The position numbers and the translations under genes were made by a program. Of a DNA stretch of 64,000 bases, positions 8,223 through 17,763 are shown in pieces. The stretch is from Bacteroidota bacterium (GTDB lineage: Bacteria; Bacteroidota; Bacteroidia; Chitinophagales; Chitinophagaceae), in the NCBI GenBank assembly GCA_024640255.1, contig JAHEFI010000005.1, positions 19,878-83,877 on the forward strand. The letters run 5' to 3'. Numbering within the stretch: position 1 is the stretch's first letter; every line of letters starts with the position of its first letter. The notes beneath the pieces were generated by a model that did not search any database, was not told the DNA's origin, and saw nothing but the letters and a program-made list of their open reading frames with translations.

Positions 8223-8849
8223 ATGAAAGTTAAAGTGTGCGGTATAACTAATGTAGAACAAGCCCAAGCATTGGATGCGATGGGAGTGCACTATATTGGG
8301 TTTATTTTTTACCCCTCTTCTAAGCGTTATGTTTTAAATAAGTTGAGTTTAATAGACCTTCAAAATTTTAAAACTAAGGAAGCGAAAAAAGTGGGTGTAT
8401 TTGTGAATGAGCCTTTGGATAATTTATTGAATATCGTAAAGGAAGCTGGATTAGATATGGTTCAATTACATGGTGATGAGGATTTTGCATATTGTGAGAT
8501 GGTAAAAAAGCAAGTACCTGTAGTAAAAGTATTTAGAGTGGGCGCATTAGTTCCTATCATGGATGGATTTGATCAAGTGGCTGATTATTTTTTATTTGAT
8601 ACTGATAGTGCATTATATGGTGGGACAGGGCAGCATTTTAATTGGGAGATTATCAAAAATCAAATAATGGCTAAACCTTATTTTTTAAGTGGAGGTATTG
8701 GTCCCAATGATATAAAAGGTTTGGAAGTGATGCAAACTACCAAAGCAGGTAAGCAATTATGGGCAGTTGATTTAAATAGTCAATTTGAAACAAGTCCGGG
8801 AATAAAAGATTTAGAAAAAATTAAAACATTTATACATGCAATTATTTGA
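8223..8849 (+). CDS. trpF: phosphoribosylanthranilate isomerase
   Basis: A 208-residue barrel enzyme performing the Amadori rearrangement of phosphoribosylanthranilate. It opens with KVCGITN (catalytic Cys near residue 6), has QLHGDE near the middle, the catalytic Asp in FDTDS, and the phosphate-binding [10 protein letters not shown] and [13 protein letters not shown]. It overlaps trpB by 14 nt, an unusually long overlap for this operon. Confidence 0.95.
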   Translation: MKVKVCGITNVEQAQALDAMGVHYIGFIFYPSSKRYVLNKLSLIDLQNFKTKEAKKVGVFVNEPLDNLLNIVKEAGLDMVQLHGDEDFAYCEMVKKQVPVVKVFRVGALVPIMDGFDQVADYFLFDTDSALYGGTGQHFNWEIIKNQIMAKPYFLSGGIGPNDIKGLEVMQTTKAGKQLWAVDLNSQFETSPGIKDLEKIKTFIHAII

Positions 8850-10041
8850 CAAAACAGCTGATTATCAACAACCCAACCTAGAAGGGTATTATGGTGAATT
8901 TGGTGGTGCGTACATTCCAGAAATGTTGTATGGCAATGTAGAAGAATTGAAAAAGAAATATTTGGAAATTATGAGTGATCCTGATTTTCAAATAGAATTT
9001 CATGCCTTATTAAAAGATTATGTAGGTAGACCCACGCCTTTATTTTATGCAGAAAGATTAAGTAAAGAAATTGGCACAACCGTTTATTTGAAAAGAGAGG
9101 ATTTGTGTCATACTGGTGCTCATAAAATAAATAATACCATAGGTCAAATCTTATTGGCTCAGCGATTGGGCAAGACAAAAATTATTGCAGAAACAGGTGC
9201 TGGTCAACATGGGGTAGCAACTGCAACAGTATGTGCATTAAAAGGTATGGAATGCGTGGTATACATGGGAGAGAAAGATATTGAACGTCAAGCACCCAAT
9301 GTAGCTAGAATGAAATTATTAGGTGCTAAAGTGGTGCCAGCAACCAGTGGAAGTAAAACTTTAAAAGATGCTACCAATGAAGCTATTAGAGCTTGGATCA
9401 ATGAGCCAGATACTACACATTATATTATTGGTAGCGTCGTAGGTCCTCATCCTTATCCAGATATGGTGGCTAAATTCCAAAGTGTTATCAGTGATGAAAT
9501 TAGAAAACAATTAAAAGAAAAAACAGGTTCTGAATTACCTACGCATGTGGTGGCTTGTGTGGGAGGGGGAAGTAATGCTGCGGGGGCTTTTTATCATTTC
9601 TTAAATGAACCCACTGTAGATTTAGTTGCAGTAGAAGCAGCTGGGCATGGTGTTTATTCAGGCATGAGTGCTGCCACTACTCAATTAGGAACCACAGGTA
9701 TTTTACATGGCAGTAAAAGTATTTTAATGCAAACCAAGGATGGACAAGTTGTAGAACCTCATAGTATTAGTGCAGGTTTAGATTATCCAGGTATTGGTCC
9801 TTTACACGCATACTTATTTAAAAGCGGAAGAGGTACTTTCACTAGTGCAACAGATGAGGAAGCATTAGAATGGGCTTCTCATTTATCTAAAATAGAAGGA
9901 ATTATCCCAGCATTAGAGACGGCGCATGCATTTGCAGTATTACCTAAAATGAATTTTAAACCAACAGATGTAGTAGTGGTTTGTTTGAGTGGAAGAGGCG
10001 ATAAAGATTTAGCTACTTATATGTCTAATATTAAAATGTAA
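8836..10041 (+). CDS. trpB: tryptophan synthase beta chain
   Basis: A 401-residue PLP enzyme condensing indole with serine. The cofactor lysine is K97 in HTGAHKINN; the phosphate cup is GGGSNAAG near residue 243; the N-terminal [12 protein letters not shown] is the usual TrpB1 opening, which goes with channelling from TrpA. The ATG at 8836 lies inside the end of trpF; this start keeps the conserved opening at the normal place. Confidence 0.96.
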   Translation: MQLFDKTADYQQPNLEGYYGEFGGAYIPEMLYGNVEELKKKYLEIMSDPDFQIEFHALLKDYVGRPTPLFYAERLSKEIGTTVYLKREDLCHTGAHKINNTIGQILLAQRLGKTKIIAETGAGQHGVATATVCALKGMECVVYMGEKDIERQAPNVARMKLLGAKVVPATSGSKTLKDATNEAIRAWINEPDTTHYIIGSVVGPHPYPDMVAKFQSVISDEIRKQLKEKTGSELPTHVVACVGGGSNAAGAFYHFLNEPTVDLVAVEAAGHGVYSGMSAATTQLGTTGILHGSKSILMQTKDGQVVEPHSISAGLDYPGIGPLHAYLFKSGRGTFTSATDEEALEWASHLSKIEGIIPALETAHAFAVLPKMNFKPTDVVVVCLSGRGDKDLATYMSNIKM

Positions 10042-10050
10042 ATTATTTAT

Positions 10051-10821
10051 ATGTCAAAATTGTCCAATTTATTTAATCAAAAAACGGAGAAAGTACTTAA
10101 TGTGTATTGTACAGCTGGATTTCCTCAGTTGAATAGCACTTTGGAAGTGATGGAGTCTTTACAAGCCAATGGAGCAGATATTATTGAAGTAGGCATGCCA
10201 TATAGTGATCCTTTAGCGGATGGTGAAATTATACAATCAAGTAGTTTGGTTGCTTTGGAAAATGGGATGACTATTGAAGTATTGTTTGAACAATTAGCCA
10301 ATATGAGAAAGTCTATTCATATTCCCGTAATTCTAATGGGTTATATGAATCCTATTTTACAATATGGTTTTGAGCGTTTTTGTAAAGCTGCAAAAGAAGT
10401 TGGTGTGGATGGTTTAATTTTACCAGACCTGCCTTTATTTGAATTTGATACCATCTACGGCAATACAATTAATGAAAATAGTTTAGATTTTATCTTCTTG
10501 GTGACTCCTGAAACCTCTGAAGAGCGCTTGAGAAAATTAGATAATTTAAGTACTGGTTTTTTATATGCAGTTAGTTCATCTGCGACAACGGGAAAAGATA
10601 AAGATTTTTCTAAAGTAGCATTGTATTTGAAAAAATTAAAAGGCTTTGGTTTAAAAAATCCGTTCTTGGTAGGTTTTGGTATCAAAGACAAAGAAAGTTT
10701 TAATGCAGTGAATGAATATGCTAATGGTGCCATTATTGGGTCTGCTTATATTAAAGCATTGTCCTCTGGTAAAGATATTAATGCCATTACCAAAACATTT
10801 TTATCCTCTATTTTACAATAA
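10051..10821 (+). CDS. trpA: tryptophan synthase alpha chain
   Basis: A 256-residue barrel subunit splitting indole-3-glycerol phosphate and passing indole to TrpB. The catalytic residues are visible as E46 in IIEVGMPYSDP and D57 in DPLADG. VSSSATTGKD and VGFGIKDKE form the phosphate site. The next gene, hisH, starts 2 nt after the trpA stop, with no terminator or recognisable promoter between them. Confidence 0.95.
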   Translation: MSKLSNLFNQKTEKVLNVYCTAGFPQLNSTLEVMESLQANGADIIEVGMPYSDPLADGEIIQSSSLVALENGMTIEVLFEQLANMRKSIHIPVILMGYMNPILQYGFERFCKAAKEVGVDGLILPDLPLFEFDTIYGNTINENSLDFIFLVTPETSEERLRKLDNLSTGFLYAVSSSATTGKDKDFSKVALYLKKLKGFGLKNPFLVGFGIKDKESFNAVNEYANGAIIGSAYIKALSSGKDINAITKTFLSSILQ

Positions 10822-10823
10822 AC

Positions 10824-11414
10824 ATGGATACAGTTATTATTCAATACAATGCAGGTAATATTCAGTCCGTTTTATATGCACTGGAGAGAATTGGTGTGAC
10901 TGCCCAAGTGACTGATGATCCTAAAAAAATTAAGGCCGCAGATAAAGTTATTTTTCCAGGTGTTGGAGAAGCTAGTACTGCTATGCAGTATTTAAAAGAA
11001 AGGCAATTAGACCAATTAATTGTTTCATTAAAGCAGCCTGTATTAGGTATTTGTTTGGGAATGCAATTAATGTGTGCCTATTCAGAAGAAAACAATACCG
11101 AATGTTTGGGCATATTCAATGAGCAGGTGAAACAATTTAAACCAGACAATATTTCTATTAAAGTGCCTCAAATGGGATGGAATACCATTACACATTTACA
11201 ATCTAATTTGTTTAAAGGATTGGATGAAAATAGTTATGCTTATTTTGTACATGGCTACTATGCATCTATAGGGAAGCACACTATTGCCCAAACCAATTAT
11301 ATATTGGATTATAGCTCGGCATTACAAAAAGATAATTTTTATGGGGTGCAGTTTCATCCAGAGAAATCTGCTAAAGCTGGGGAACAAATTATACAAAACT
11401 TTTTATCTATTTAA
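10824..11414 (+). CDS. hisH: imidazole glycerol phosphate synthase, glutaminase subunit
   Basis: A 196-residue class I amidotransferase feeding ammonia to HisF. The nucleophile is C77 in GICLGMQ; the catalytic His-x-Glu is in QFHPEKS near the C-terminus; PGVGEAS gives the oxyanion loop. It starts 2 nt after trpA, so the second histidine block appears to be read from the trp message and so lie under the trp attenuator. Confidence 0.95.
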   Translation: MDTVIIQYNAGNIQSVLYALERIGVTAQVTDDPKKIKAADKVIFPGVGEASTAMQYLKERQLDQLIVSLKQPVLGICLGMQLMCAYSEENNTECLGIFNEQVKQFKPDNISIKVPQMGWNTITHLQSNLFKGLDENSYAYFVHGYYASIGKHTIAQTNYILDYSSALQKDNFYGVQFHPEKSAKAGEQIIQNFLSI

Positions 11415-11416
11415 CC

Positions 11417-12130
11417 ATGCAGATCATACCCGCTATAGATTTAATTGATGGTAAATGTGTAAGATTGACTGAAGGAGATTACGCACAAAAGAAAATATAT
11501 AATGAAGATCCATTAGAAGTTGCTAAGGCTTTTGAAGGTATTGGATTAATGCGTTTACATTTAGTGGATTTAGATGGAGCTAAAGCTGGCGAAGTAGTGA
11601 ATTGGAAAGTCTTGGAGAAAATTGCGAATCAAACACAATTAAGCATAGATTTTGGAGGGGGAATTAAAAAAGAAACCACTTTAATAACCGTTTTTGATAC
11701 GGGCGCAAAATATGCAACCATTGGAAGCTTGGCAGTAAAAAACAGGGTGGTTTTTGAAGAATGGATAGAGCGTTTTGGTGCTAATGCTTTTATGTTGGGA
11801 GCAGATGTTTTTGAAGAAAAAATTGCTATTGGTGGATGGATTGAAAAAACCAATATTGATGTATATGAATTTATTCAATCCTATATGAATAAAGGGATTG
11901 CTCAAATTTTTTGTACCGATATTCAAAAGGACGGAAAATTAGCTGGTCCGTCAATAGATTTGTATAAAAGAATTATAGAAAAATTCCCATCGCTGCAATT
12001 AATAGCAAGTGGGGGTGTGAGTAATATAGAAGATTTGCATGCACTTCGAACTATTGGTTGTGCAGGCGCAATAGTAGGAAAAGCTATTTATGAAAACAGA
12101 ATTACTTTAGAAGAACTCGCAAGATTTTAA
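11417..12130 (+). CDS. hisA: phosphoribosylformimino-5-aminoimidazole carboxamide ribotide isomerase
   Basis: A 237-residue barrel isomerase, opening with [15 protein letters not shown] and its catalytic Asp8. The second catalytic Asp is in [15 protein letters not shown], and the C-terminal phosphate site is [12 protein letters not shown]. Two nt separate it from hisH and 4 nt from hisF, as in a tightly coupled operon. PriA-type bifunctionality (HisA plus TrpF) is unlikely because trpF is present. Confidence 0.95.
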   Translation: MQIIPAIDLIDGKCVRLTEGDYAQKKIYNEDPLEVAKAFEGIGLMRLHLVDLDGAKAGEVVNWKVLEKIANQTQLSIDFGGGIKKETTLITVFDTGAKYATIGSLAVKNRVVFEEWIERFGANAFMLGADVFEEKIAIGGWIEKTNIDVYEFIQSYMNKGIAQIFCTDIQKDGKLAGPSIDLYKRIIEKFPSLQLIASGGVSNIEDLHALRTIGCAGAIVGKAIYENRITLEELARF

Positions 12131-12134
12131 TTAT

Positions 12135-12893
12135 ATGTTAACTAAGAGAATTATACCTTGTTTGGATATCAAAGATGGCAGAACCGTAAAAGGTGTCAAT
12201 TTTGAGCAAATCAGAGATGCTGGAGACCCAGTAGAACTAGCTGCTTTGTATGCACAGCAAGGAGCAGATGAATTAGTATTCTTAGATATAACAGCCACTG
12301 TGGAAAGAAGAAAAACATTGAGTGAATTAGTGAATAAGGTTGCTCATAAAATTAATATTCCCTTCACAGTAGGTGGAGGCATCAAAACGGAAGAAGATGT
12401 TTCTATTCTTTTGCAAAATGGTGCTGATAAAATTTCCATCAATACGTCAGCTTTTAATAATCCATCCATTATTAAAAGCTTTGCGAAAAATTTTGGAAGT
12501 CAATGTGTGGTATTGGCTATTGATGCAAAATGTGAAGCAAATGGAAACTGGTATGTGTATTTAAATGGAGGCAGGGTTAAAACAGATAAATTAGTAGAAG
12601 ACTGGGCAAAGGAAGCAGTGGACTTAGGTGCTGGAGAAATTTTATTAACTAGTATGAATCATGATGGTACTAAACAAGGGTTTGCTTTAGATATCACTGC
12701 TAAACTATCTGAAACTTTGCCTGTGCCTATCATTGCTTCTGGTGGCGGGGGTAATGAACAACATTTTTTGGATGTCTTCACCAAGGGCAAGGCTGATGCT
12801 GCATTAGCCGCTAGCATTTTTCATTATAAGGAAATTGCTATCCCAGATTTAAAAAGCTATTTACACCATCATCAGATTCCTGTTAGATTTTAA
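12135..12893 (+). CDS. hisF: imidazole glycerol phosphate synthase, cyclase subunit
   Basis: A 252-residue cyclase forming imidazole glycerol phosphate and AICAR with HisH. The opening [16 protein letters not shown] carries catalytic D11; the second catalytic Asp is in LAIDAK near 130; [10 protein letters not shown] and [12 protein letters not shown] bind phosphate. It follows hisA by 4 nt, with hisIE 20 nt further on. Confidence 0.96.
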   Translation: MLTKRIIPCLDIKDGRTVKGVNFEQIRDAGDPVELAALYAQQGADELVFLDITATVERRKTLSELVNKVAHKINIPFTVGGGIKTEEDVSILLQNGADKISINTSAFNNPSIIKSFAKNFGSQCVVLAIDAKCEANGNWYVYLNGGRVKTDKLVEDWAKEAVDLGAGEILLTSMNHDGTKQGFALDITAKLSETLPVPIIASGGGGNEQHFLDVFTKGKADAALAASIFHYKEIAIPDLKSYLHHHQIPVRF

Positions 12894-12913
12894 ATAATTT
12901 AAATAAATAAAAG

Positions 12914-13516
12914 ATGAATATCAATTTTTCAAAATACGCGGACGGTTTAGTACCGGCCATTGTTCAAGATCAACAAACTGGAAAGGTTTTGATGTTGGGC
13001 TTTATGAATCAGGAAGCAGTTGATGCAACTATGTCACAACAAAAAGTAACTTTCTTTAGTCGCACTAAAAATAGATTATGGACAAAGGGAGAGGAAAGTG
13101 GACATTTTTTAAACCTTGTCAATATGCAATTAGATTGTGATCAAGATACTTTATTGATACAAGCTAATCCAAATGGGCCGGTATGTCATACTGGTACTGA
13201 TACTTGTTGGGGTGAAGAGAATAAAAAATCTTCTGTAGATTTCTTACAAGAATTAGAAACAGTAATCGCCAATAGAAAAAATGCGGCGCCTGAAAGTTCT
13301 TATGTTGCCTCTTTATTTCAAAAAGGCATTAATAAGATAGCTCAGAAAGTAGGAGAAGAAGCGGTGGAGACTGTTATTGAAGCTAAAGATCAAAATGATG
13401 AGCTATTTATTGGAGAAGCTGCTGATTTATTATTTCACTACTTAATCTTATTACAAGCTAAAGGGTTTACTTTAACCGATATAACCAAAGAATTGCAGAA
13501 AAGGCATAAAGCATAA
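12914..13516 (+). CDS. hisI: bifunctional phosphoribosyl-AMP cyclohydrolase / phosphoribosyl-ATP diphosphatase
   Basis: A 200-residue HisIE fusion handling the second and third steps of histidine synthesis. The HisI part (about 1-105) has MLGFMNQEA, FFSRTKNRLWTKGE and the metal-binding CDQDTLLIQ...CHTG...CW cysteines. The HisE part (about 110-200) has KINKIAQKVGEEAVETVIEAK and EAADLLFHYLIL. It is the last his gene of the cluster; hisG, needed for the first step, is not in the window. Confidence 0.95.
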   Translation: MNINFSKYADGLVPAIVQDQQTGKVLMLGFMNQEAVDATMSQQKVTFFSRTKNRLWTKGEESGHFLNLVNMQLDCDQDTLLIQANPNGPVCHTGTDTCWGEENKKSSVDFLQELETVIANRKNAAPESSYVASLFQKGINKIAQKVGEEAVETVIEAKDQNDELFIGEAADLLFHYLILLQAKGFTLTDITKELQKRHKA

Positions 13517-13521
13517 ATGCT

Positions 13522-13529
13522 TATATTTG
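13522..13529 (+). promoter_or_regulatory. possible promoter -7 box for the TlpA-like gene
   Basis: TATATTTG fits TAnnTTTG and ends 19 nt before ATG 13549. No convincing -33 TTTG box is seen at normal spacing, so this is tentative. If real, the gene has its own start in addition to read-through from hisIE. Confidence 0.45.
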
Positions 13530-13548
13530 ACTATTCAATAAAAACACA

Positions 13549-14628
13549 ATGAAAAAAATTCTATTAGGTTTCTTAGCCATTGCAAGTTTTCAAACCATAA
13601 TGGCACAAGGTTTACATATTACAGCCGCTCTTAAAAATGTACCAGACAATACTACTGCAAGTTTAATTGATGGTATGGCCAATAAGGTGGTGGATTCTGC
13701 TAAAGTGGTTGGAGGTGCTTTTCAATTAAAAGCAACAGTTGCTTCTCCAGGAATATTTGTGGTTTCTTTTGCCGGTATGCAAGCGCAAATTCCCATGTTT
13801 GTTGGCAATGATCAATTGAGTATTTCAGGAGATTTAAAAGATGCTAAAAATATGATCTATCAAGGTTCTGTTACACAGGATTTATATTTACAATACATGA
13901 AAGTATTAACTCCTCAAATTGAAGGTTTATTTGGGGCTAAAAATGCAGGTGCTACTGCAACAGGTGCATCAAAAGATTCTGCATTAAAACAAGTTAGTAT
14001 TAGAGAAAGAGGTATTGCTAATTCTTTAACTGAATTAATTAAAACTAATAATCAATCTCCAGTATCTACATTATTCTTATTACAGGTAACTAATTTTGTT
14101 CCTTCTGTAAAAGAAAATTTAAGTAGCTACTATGATTTATTAAGTGGTGCTGCTAAAACGGGTCCTTTTGCTGACTATATTTCTAAAACAATTGCTACCG
14201 CTGGTGTGGGCAATATGGGTACAGTACTTCCAGAATTCAAACAAAATGATGTGAATGGAAAGTCTGTGAGCTTATCTTCTTTTAGAGGAAAATATGTATT
14301 AGTAGATTTCTGGGCTAGCTGGTGTGGACCATGTAGAGCAGAAAATCCGAATGTAGTGAAGACTTACAATGCTTTCAAAAACAAAAACTTTACAGTATTG
14401 GGTGTTTCATTAGATCAAGATAAAGCAAGATGGTTAGAAGCTATTAAGAAAGATGGTTTAACCTGGACACATGTAAGTGATTTAAAATATTGGAACAATG
14501 CTGTTGCTGTTCAGTTTGGTATTCAAAGTATTCCTGCGAATTTCTTATTGGATCCTAATGGGGTTGTGATTGGGAAAGATTTAAGAGGAGAAGATTTAAA
14601 TAGAATCTTATCTGAAAAAATTAAATAA
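13549..14628 (+). CDS. TlpA-like thioredoxin-fold lipid/periplasmic disulfide oxidoreductase with DUF4369-type N-terminus
   Basis: A 359-residue exported protein: signal peptide through MAQ (about 20), a beta-rich N-terminal part (about 22-120) resembling DUF4369, a linker, and a C-terminal AhpC/TSA-TlpA domain (about 225-359) with active site WCGPC (C259, C262). Such proteins are common in Bacteroidota and reduce periplasmic disulfides. Bacteroidota genomes carry many paralogues, so the client cannot be told. It follows hisIE by 32 nt and is closed by a strong terminator at 14646. Confidence 0.88.
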   Translation: MKKILLGFLAIASFQTIMAQGLHITAALKNVPDNTTASLIDGMANKVVDSAKVVGGAFQLKATVASPGIFVVSFAGMQAQIPMFVGNDQLSISGDLKDAKNMIYQGSVTQDLYLQYMKVLTPQIEGLFGAKNAGATATGASKDSALKQVSIRERGIANSLTELIKTNNQSPVSTLFLLQVTNFVPSVKENLSSYYDLLSGAAKTGPFADYISKTIATAGVGNMGTVLPEFKQNDVNGKSVSLSSFRGKYVLVDFWASWCGPCRAENPNVVKTYNAFKNKNFTVLGVSLDQDKARWLEAIKKDGLTWTHVSDLKYWNNAVAVQFGIQSIPANFLLDPNGVVIGKDLRGEDLNRILSEKIK

Positions 14629-14645
14629 CCATAATGGATATAAGT

Positions 14646-14676
14646 AAAAAAGCCCTGATTATTTCAGGGCTTTTTT
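14646..14676. terminator. bidirectional rho-independent terminator
   Basis: A 13-bp stem pairs AAAAAAGCCCTGA (14646-14658) with its complement at 14664-14676 around a 5-nt loop. The A run on one side and T run on the other make it usable from both strands. The stop codon of the minus-strand ArsC-like gene (14659-14661) lies in its loop. Confidence 0.9.
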
Positions 14677-15009
14677 GTATTCAGCTTCATCGAAGCCGAG
14701 TGCAAGTATTTTTCCATCTTCTTCAATTAAAGGCCTTTTAATAATAGAGGTCTTTTCCATCATTAATGCTATTGCGGCTTTTTGAGTGGTGATGCTTTCT
14801 TGTATTTCTTTGGGTAATTGTCTCCAAGTAGCCCCTTTTTTATTGATTAAAGTTTCCCAACCCACCTGTTTACTCCAGTTGGTTAATTGACTCGCACTTA
14901 TTCCTTTCTTTTTATAATCATGAAAATCAACAGCTACTTTATTAGCCTTTAACCAATCCAAAGCTTTTTTAACGGTATTGCAATTAGGGATAGCGTAAAC
15001 TGTTTTCAT
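14659..15009 (-). CDS. ArsC/Spx-family protein (YffB-like)
   Basis: A 116-residue protein of the arsenate reductase/Spx thioredoxin-like family. The N-terminal YAIPNCNTVKKALDWL carries a single cysteine (about residue 10) in the CNT context typical of YffB rather than the CXXC of Spx or the full ArsC set. The central RPLIEEDGKILALGFDEAEYKK matches the family's RPL motif. Function in this subfamily is uncertain; a glutathione-linked reductase has been suggested for YffB. It follows the conserved unknown gene by 4 nt on the minus strand. Confidence 0.85.
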   Translation of the reverse strand: MKTVYAIPNCNTVKKALDWLKANKVAVDFHDYKKKGISASQLTNWSKQVGWETLINKKGATWRQLPKEIQESITTQKAAIALMMEKTSIIKRPLIEEDGKILALGFDEAEYKKALK

Positions 15010-15013
15010 AGAA

Positions 15014-15517
15014 CTATTTTAAATATTTTCTTCCTAACCAACTGTCTTTAATGGGTTGCATCCAATTGGCTTCCATATCAGCTTTATTATTCACCAAATT
15101 ATTAAAATATAATGTAGTAGGAGATAGCATGCCGTTTTCTAAAGCATATCCAACCTGTGCTAAAGGAATAGTTTGAACCTTGTCTTTTACCCAAAAAGCT
15201 AGTAACTCTCTATTAAACATTTGTACCCCAGTCATTTTCTCAATTTCCTTGATTACTCTAACTGAACTATCTGTGCTACATCCGCTAACAGTAGTAACAG
15301 CTTCATCTGCCATCATTACAATAAACTGACCGTATAGTGCAGTAGCAAAGCCTTTCACATCTGTGCCATGGCTTTTCCAATTGTCTACAAAAGCTTCCAA
15401 TACGGGTTCTATTGCAAAAAGCTCTCCCATGGTAAAAGTTCTGTTAGATTGATACACCCATAATTTAGATTGAGGGTGAAAGTCTTCGGGCAATATGGTT
15501 GTAAGATCAACAATCAT
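15014..15517 (-). CDS. conserved Bacteroidota protein of unknown function
   Basis: A 167-residue soluble protein, no signal peptide and no membrane span. I recall similar proteins as conserved across Bacteroidota and often mislabelled as an ABC transporter ATPase, but I see no Walker A or B motif. A VSGCSTDSSVRVI segment near the centre, with Cys and several Ser/Thr, looks like the most conserved part and could be a ligand or nucleotide site. It lies 4 nt before the ArsC/YffB-like gene and 33 nt after the Fe-S pair on the same strand. No function assigned. Confidence 0.75.
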   Translation of the reverse strand: MIVDLTTILPEDFHPQSKLWVYQSNRTFTMGELFAIEPVLEAFVDNWKSHGTDVKGFATALYGQFIVMMADEAVTTVSGCSTDSSVRVIKEIEKMTGVQMFNRELLAFWVKDKVQTIPLAQVGYALENGMLSPTTLYFNNLVNNKADMEANWMQPIKDSWLGRKYLK

Positions 15518-15550
15518 TTTCTTAAATTAAAGTCTGCCATTTTTAATTGC

Positions 15551-16339
15551 TTATTGAATAGCTTGAGCTACAATTTCAGCAATATCTAGCACGTCCATTT
15601 TTACTTCTTCATTTCTATTTTTAATACCATCTGTCATCATGGTATTACAAAAAGGGCAAGCACTTGCAACCATAGATGCATTTGTTGCAATAGCTTCATC
15701 TGCTCTTTCGGTATTAATTCTTTTATCTCCTTTTTCTTCTTCTTTGAACATTTGAGCACCACCTGCTCCACAACAAAGACCTTTAGATTTACAACGCTTC
15801 ATTTCGCGAAGTTCCATGTCTAAACTTTCTAATACTTTTCTAGGTGCTTCATATATATCATTAGCTCTTCCTAAATAACAACTATCATGATATGCAATAG
15901 ATTTGCCTTTCCATTCATTGCTATCTGTGAATTTGATTTTCCCTTGCTCAATTAATTCTTGTAAGAAAGTAGTATGATGAATTACATCGTAATTGCCTCC
16001 TAATGCAGGGTATTCATTTTTTAAAACATTGAAACAATGAGGGCAAGTAGTCACTATCTTCTTAATATTATAAGCGTTCATTACTTGAATATTCTGATAG
16101 GCCATCATTTGAAACATAAATTCGTTTCCAGCTCTTCTTGCAGGATCACCTGTGCATGCTTCTTCTTTACCTAAAATGGCATACTCAACACCTGCTTTAT
16201 CTAATATAGTGGCAAATGCCTTGGTAATTTTTTGAGCTCTTTGGTCAAAGCTGCCAGCACATCCTACCCAAAACAAAACTTCTGGTTCTTTACCAGCAGC
16301 TAGAAATTCTGCCATTGTTGCTACTTTCATACAATTCAA
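15551..16339 (-). CDS. CCG-domain Fe-S oxidoreductase (HdrB/GlpC-like subunit)
   Basis: A 262-residue protein with cysteine-rich CCG modules like those of heterodisulfide reductase HdrB/HdrD, LutA and GlpC. Cysteine clusters are CPHCFN, then CYLGR, CKSKGLCCGAGGA and ACPFCNTMM, expected to bind a non-cubane or cubane Fe-S centre. It follows the membrane Fe-S gene by only 1 nt, so the two form one complex. A second Met (MNCM) is an alternative start. Inferred role: the soluble catalytic end of a quinone-linked electron transfer unit; substrate not evident. Confidence 0.88.
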   Translation of the reverse strand: MNCMKVATMAEFLAAGKEPEVLFWVGCAGSFDQRAQKITKAFATILDKAGVEYAILGKEEACTGDPARRAGNEFMFQMMAYQNIQVMNAYNIKKIVTTCPHCFNVLKNEYPALGGNYDVIHHTTFLQELIEQGKIKFTDSNEWKGKSIAYHDSCYLGRANDIYEAPRKVLESLDMELREMKRCKSKGLCCGAGGAQMFKEEEKGDKRINTERADEAIATNASMVASACPFCNTMMTDGIKNRNEEVKMDVLDIAEIVAQAIQ

Positions 16340-17614
16340 TTATGCTTGTTGTGTCCATGCATCTCTATCATCTGGAGAGAATTTCCATGGAGCAAAATTA
16401 TTTTCAATATTACTAAACATGCCATTCCATTCTGCTGGGGCATTGCTTTCTTCCATTACCAATGATCTTCTTAATTCAATAATGATATCCAAAGGAGAGA
16501 TACTCACAGGACACTCTTCCACACATGCATTACAAGTTGTACATGCTCTTAATTCTTCTACGGATATATAATCGTGTAATAATGATTTGCCATCTTCTTT
16601 CCAAGTACCCTCTTTTTGAATTTGTTTTCCAACTTCTTCTAATCTATCACGGGTTTTCATCATGATGCTTCTTGGACTTAATAGTTTTCCAGTTAGATTG
16701 GCAGGACATGCTGCAGAACATCTACCACATTCTGTACAACTATAGGCATCCATTAAATTTTTCCAACTCAGATCCATTACATCTTTTGCTCCAAACCTGT
16801 CTGGTGCTTCAGCTCCTGCGGGAGCTAATTCAGGTTGCATAGCATACAATACTTCATTTTGTACCGATTCCATATTGTGCATTTTTCCTTTTGGTTCCAG
16901 AGAAGCATAATATGCATTGGGGAAAGCTAGTATAATATGTAAATGTTTTGAGTAAGGTAAATAGTTCATAAAAGCATAAATACCTACAATATGTATCCAC
17001 CATGCTGTATGCTCAATTGTTGCTAATTGATTTTCGTTCAATCCATTGAACCATGGTTTAATATACGAGGATAAAATAAAATGAGTTTCAGGATCAGCTG
17101 CATTCATCGTTAAGAATAAACTCATTAATACCACTTCAATAATCAAAATAATATTGGCATCTGATCTTGGCCATCCATTTAAATCTTTGCTGATGAGTCT
17201 TTTAATGGTCAAAAAATTTCTTCTAATAAAAAATATAATGACAGCAAATAAAACTAAGCCAGCTAATACTTCAAAACTGTTAATGAGTAAATCATAATAT
17301 TCACCTAAAAGAGGCGCAAAGGCTCTATGTGATCCCGTTAATCCATCCACTATAATTTCTAGAAGTTCAATATTGATAATAATGAATCCAACATAAACAA
17401 ATAAATGAAGGATGGCTACTAGTGGGTTCTTAAACATTTTTTTTTGACCAAAAGCAAGTAAAGCAACTTGCTTCCATCTTTCGGTTGTATCACCAGATAA
17501 ATCCACTGGCTTACCCAATAAAATGTTTTTTCTAATAGCCCATAAATTCTTTCCAAATAAAAAGAAGGACCCTACTGTAACTATACCAAAAATGATCTCA
17601 GCAATCCATGCCAT
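16340..17614 (-). CDS. membrane Fe-S protein: NarI/HdrE-like membrane domain plus two 4Fe-4S motifs
   Basis: A 424-residue protein with about five to six membrane segments in the first 230 residues, including histidines suited to haem b ligation, and then two ferredoxin motifs, CTECGRCSAACP and CTTCNACVEECP, followed by a short tail. This is the HdrE-HdrC-type fusion that moves electrons between quinones and a CCG-domain partner. The partner gene follows after 1 nt. No flavoprotein, lactate or acyl-CoA dehydrogenase is nearby, so what it reduces or oxidises is open. Confidence 0.88.
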   Translation of the reverse strand: MAWIAEIIFGIVTVGSFFLFGKNLWAIRKNILLGKPVDLSGDTTERWKQVALLAFGQKKMFKNPLVAILHLFVYVGFIIINIELLEIIVDGLTGSHRAFAPLLGEYYDLLINSFEVLAGLVLFAVIIFFIRRNFLTIKRLISKDLNGWPRSDANIILIIEVVLMSLFLTMNAADPETHFILSSYIKPWFNGLNENQLATIEHTAWWIHIVGIYAFMNYLPYSKHLHIILAFPNAYYASLEPKGKMHNMESVQNEVLYAMQPELAPAGAEAPDRFGAKDVMDLSWKNLMDAYSCTECGRCSAACPANLTGKLLSPRSIMMKTRDRLEEVGKQIQKEGTWKEDGKSLLHDYISVEELRACTTCNACVEECPVSISPLDIIIELRRSLVMEESNAPAEWNGMFSNIENNFAPWKFSPDDRDAWTQQA

Positions 17615-17646
17615 AAGCTGTTTTTAAATGTATTGAACAACAATGG

Positions 17647-17654
17647 CAAATTTA
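17647..17654 (-). promoter_or_regulatory. likely promoter -7 box for the Fe-S operon
   Basis: On the minus strand TAAATTTG fits TAnnTTTG and lies 32 nt before the start codon at 17614. The -33 box is weak. The divergent phosphohexomutase gene starts at 17764. Confidence 0.5.
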
Positions 17655-17763
17655 ACCCATTTTGGGAAGTAATAAATCTAAAATACCCTCAAATAATACA
17701 CAAGTTTACTAGGAATTATTTAATTTGCCGCTATTACCATTAAATGTCTATAAATCATAGGAT

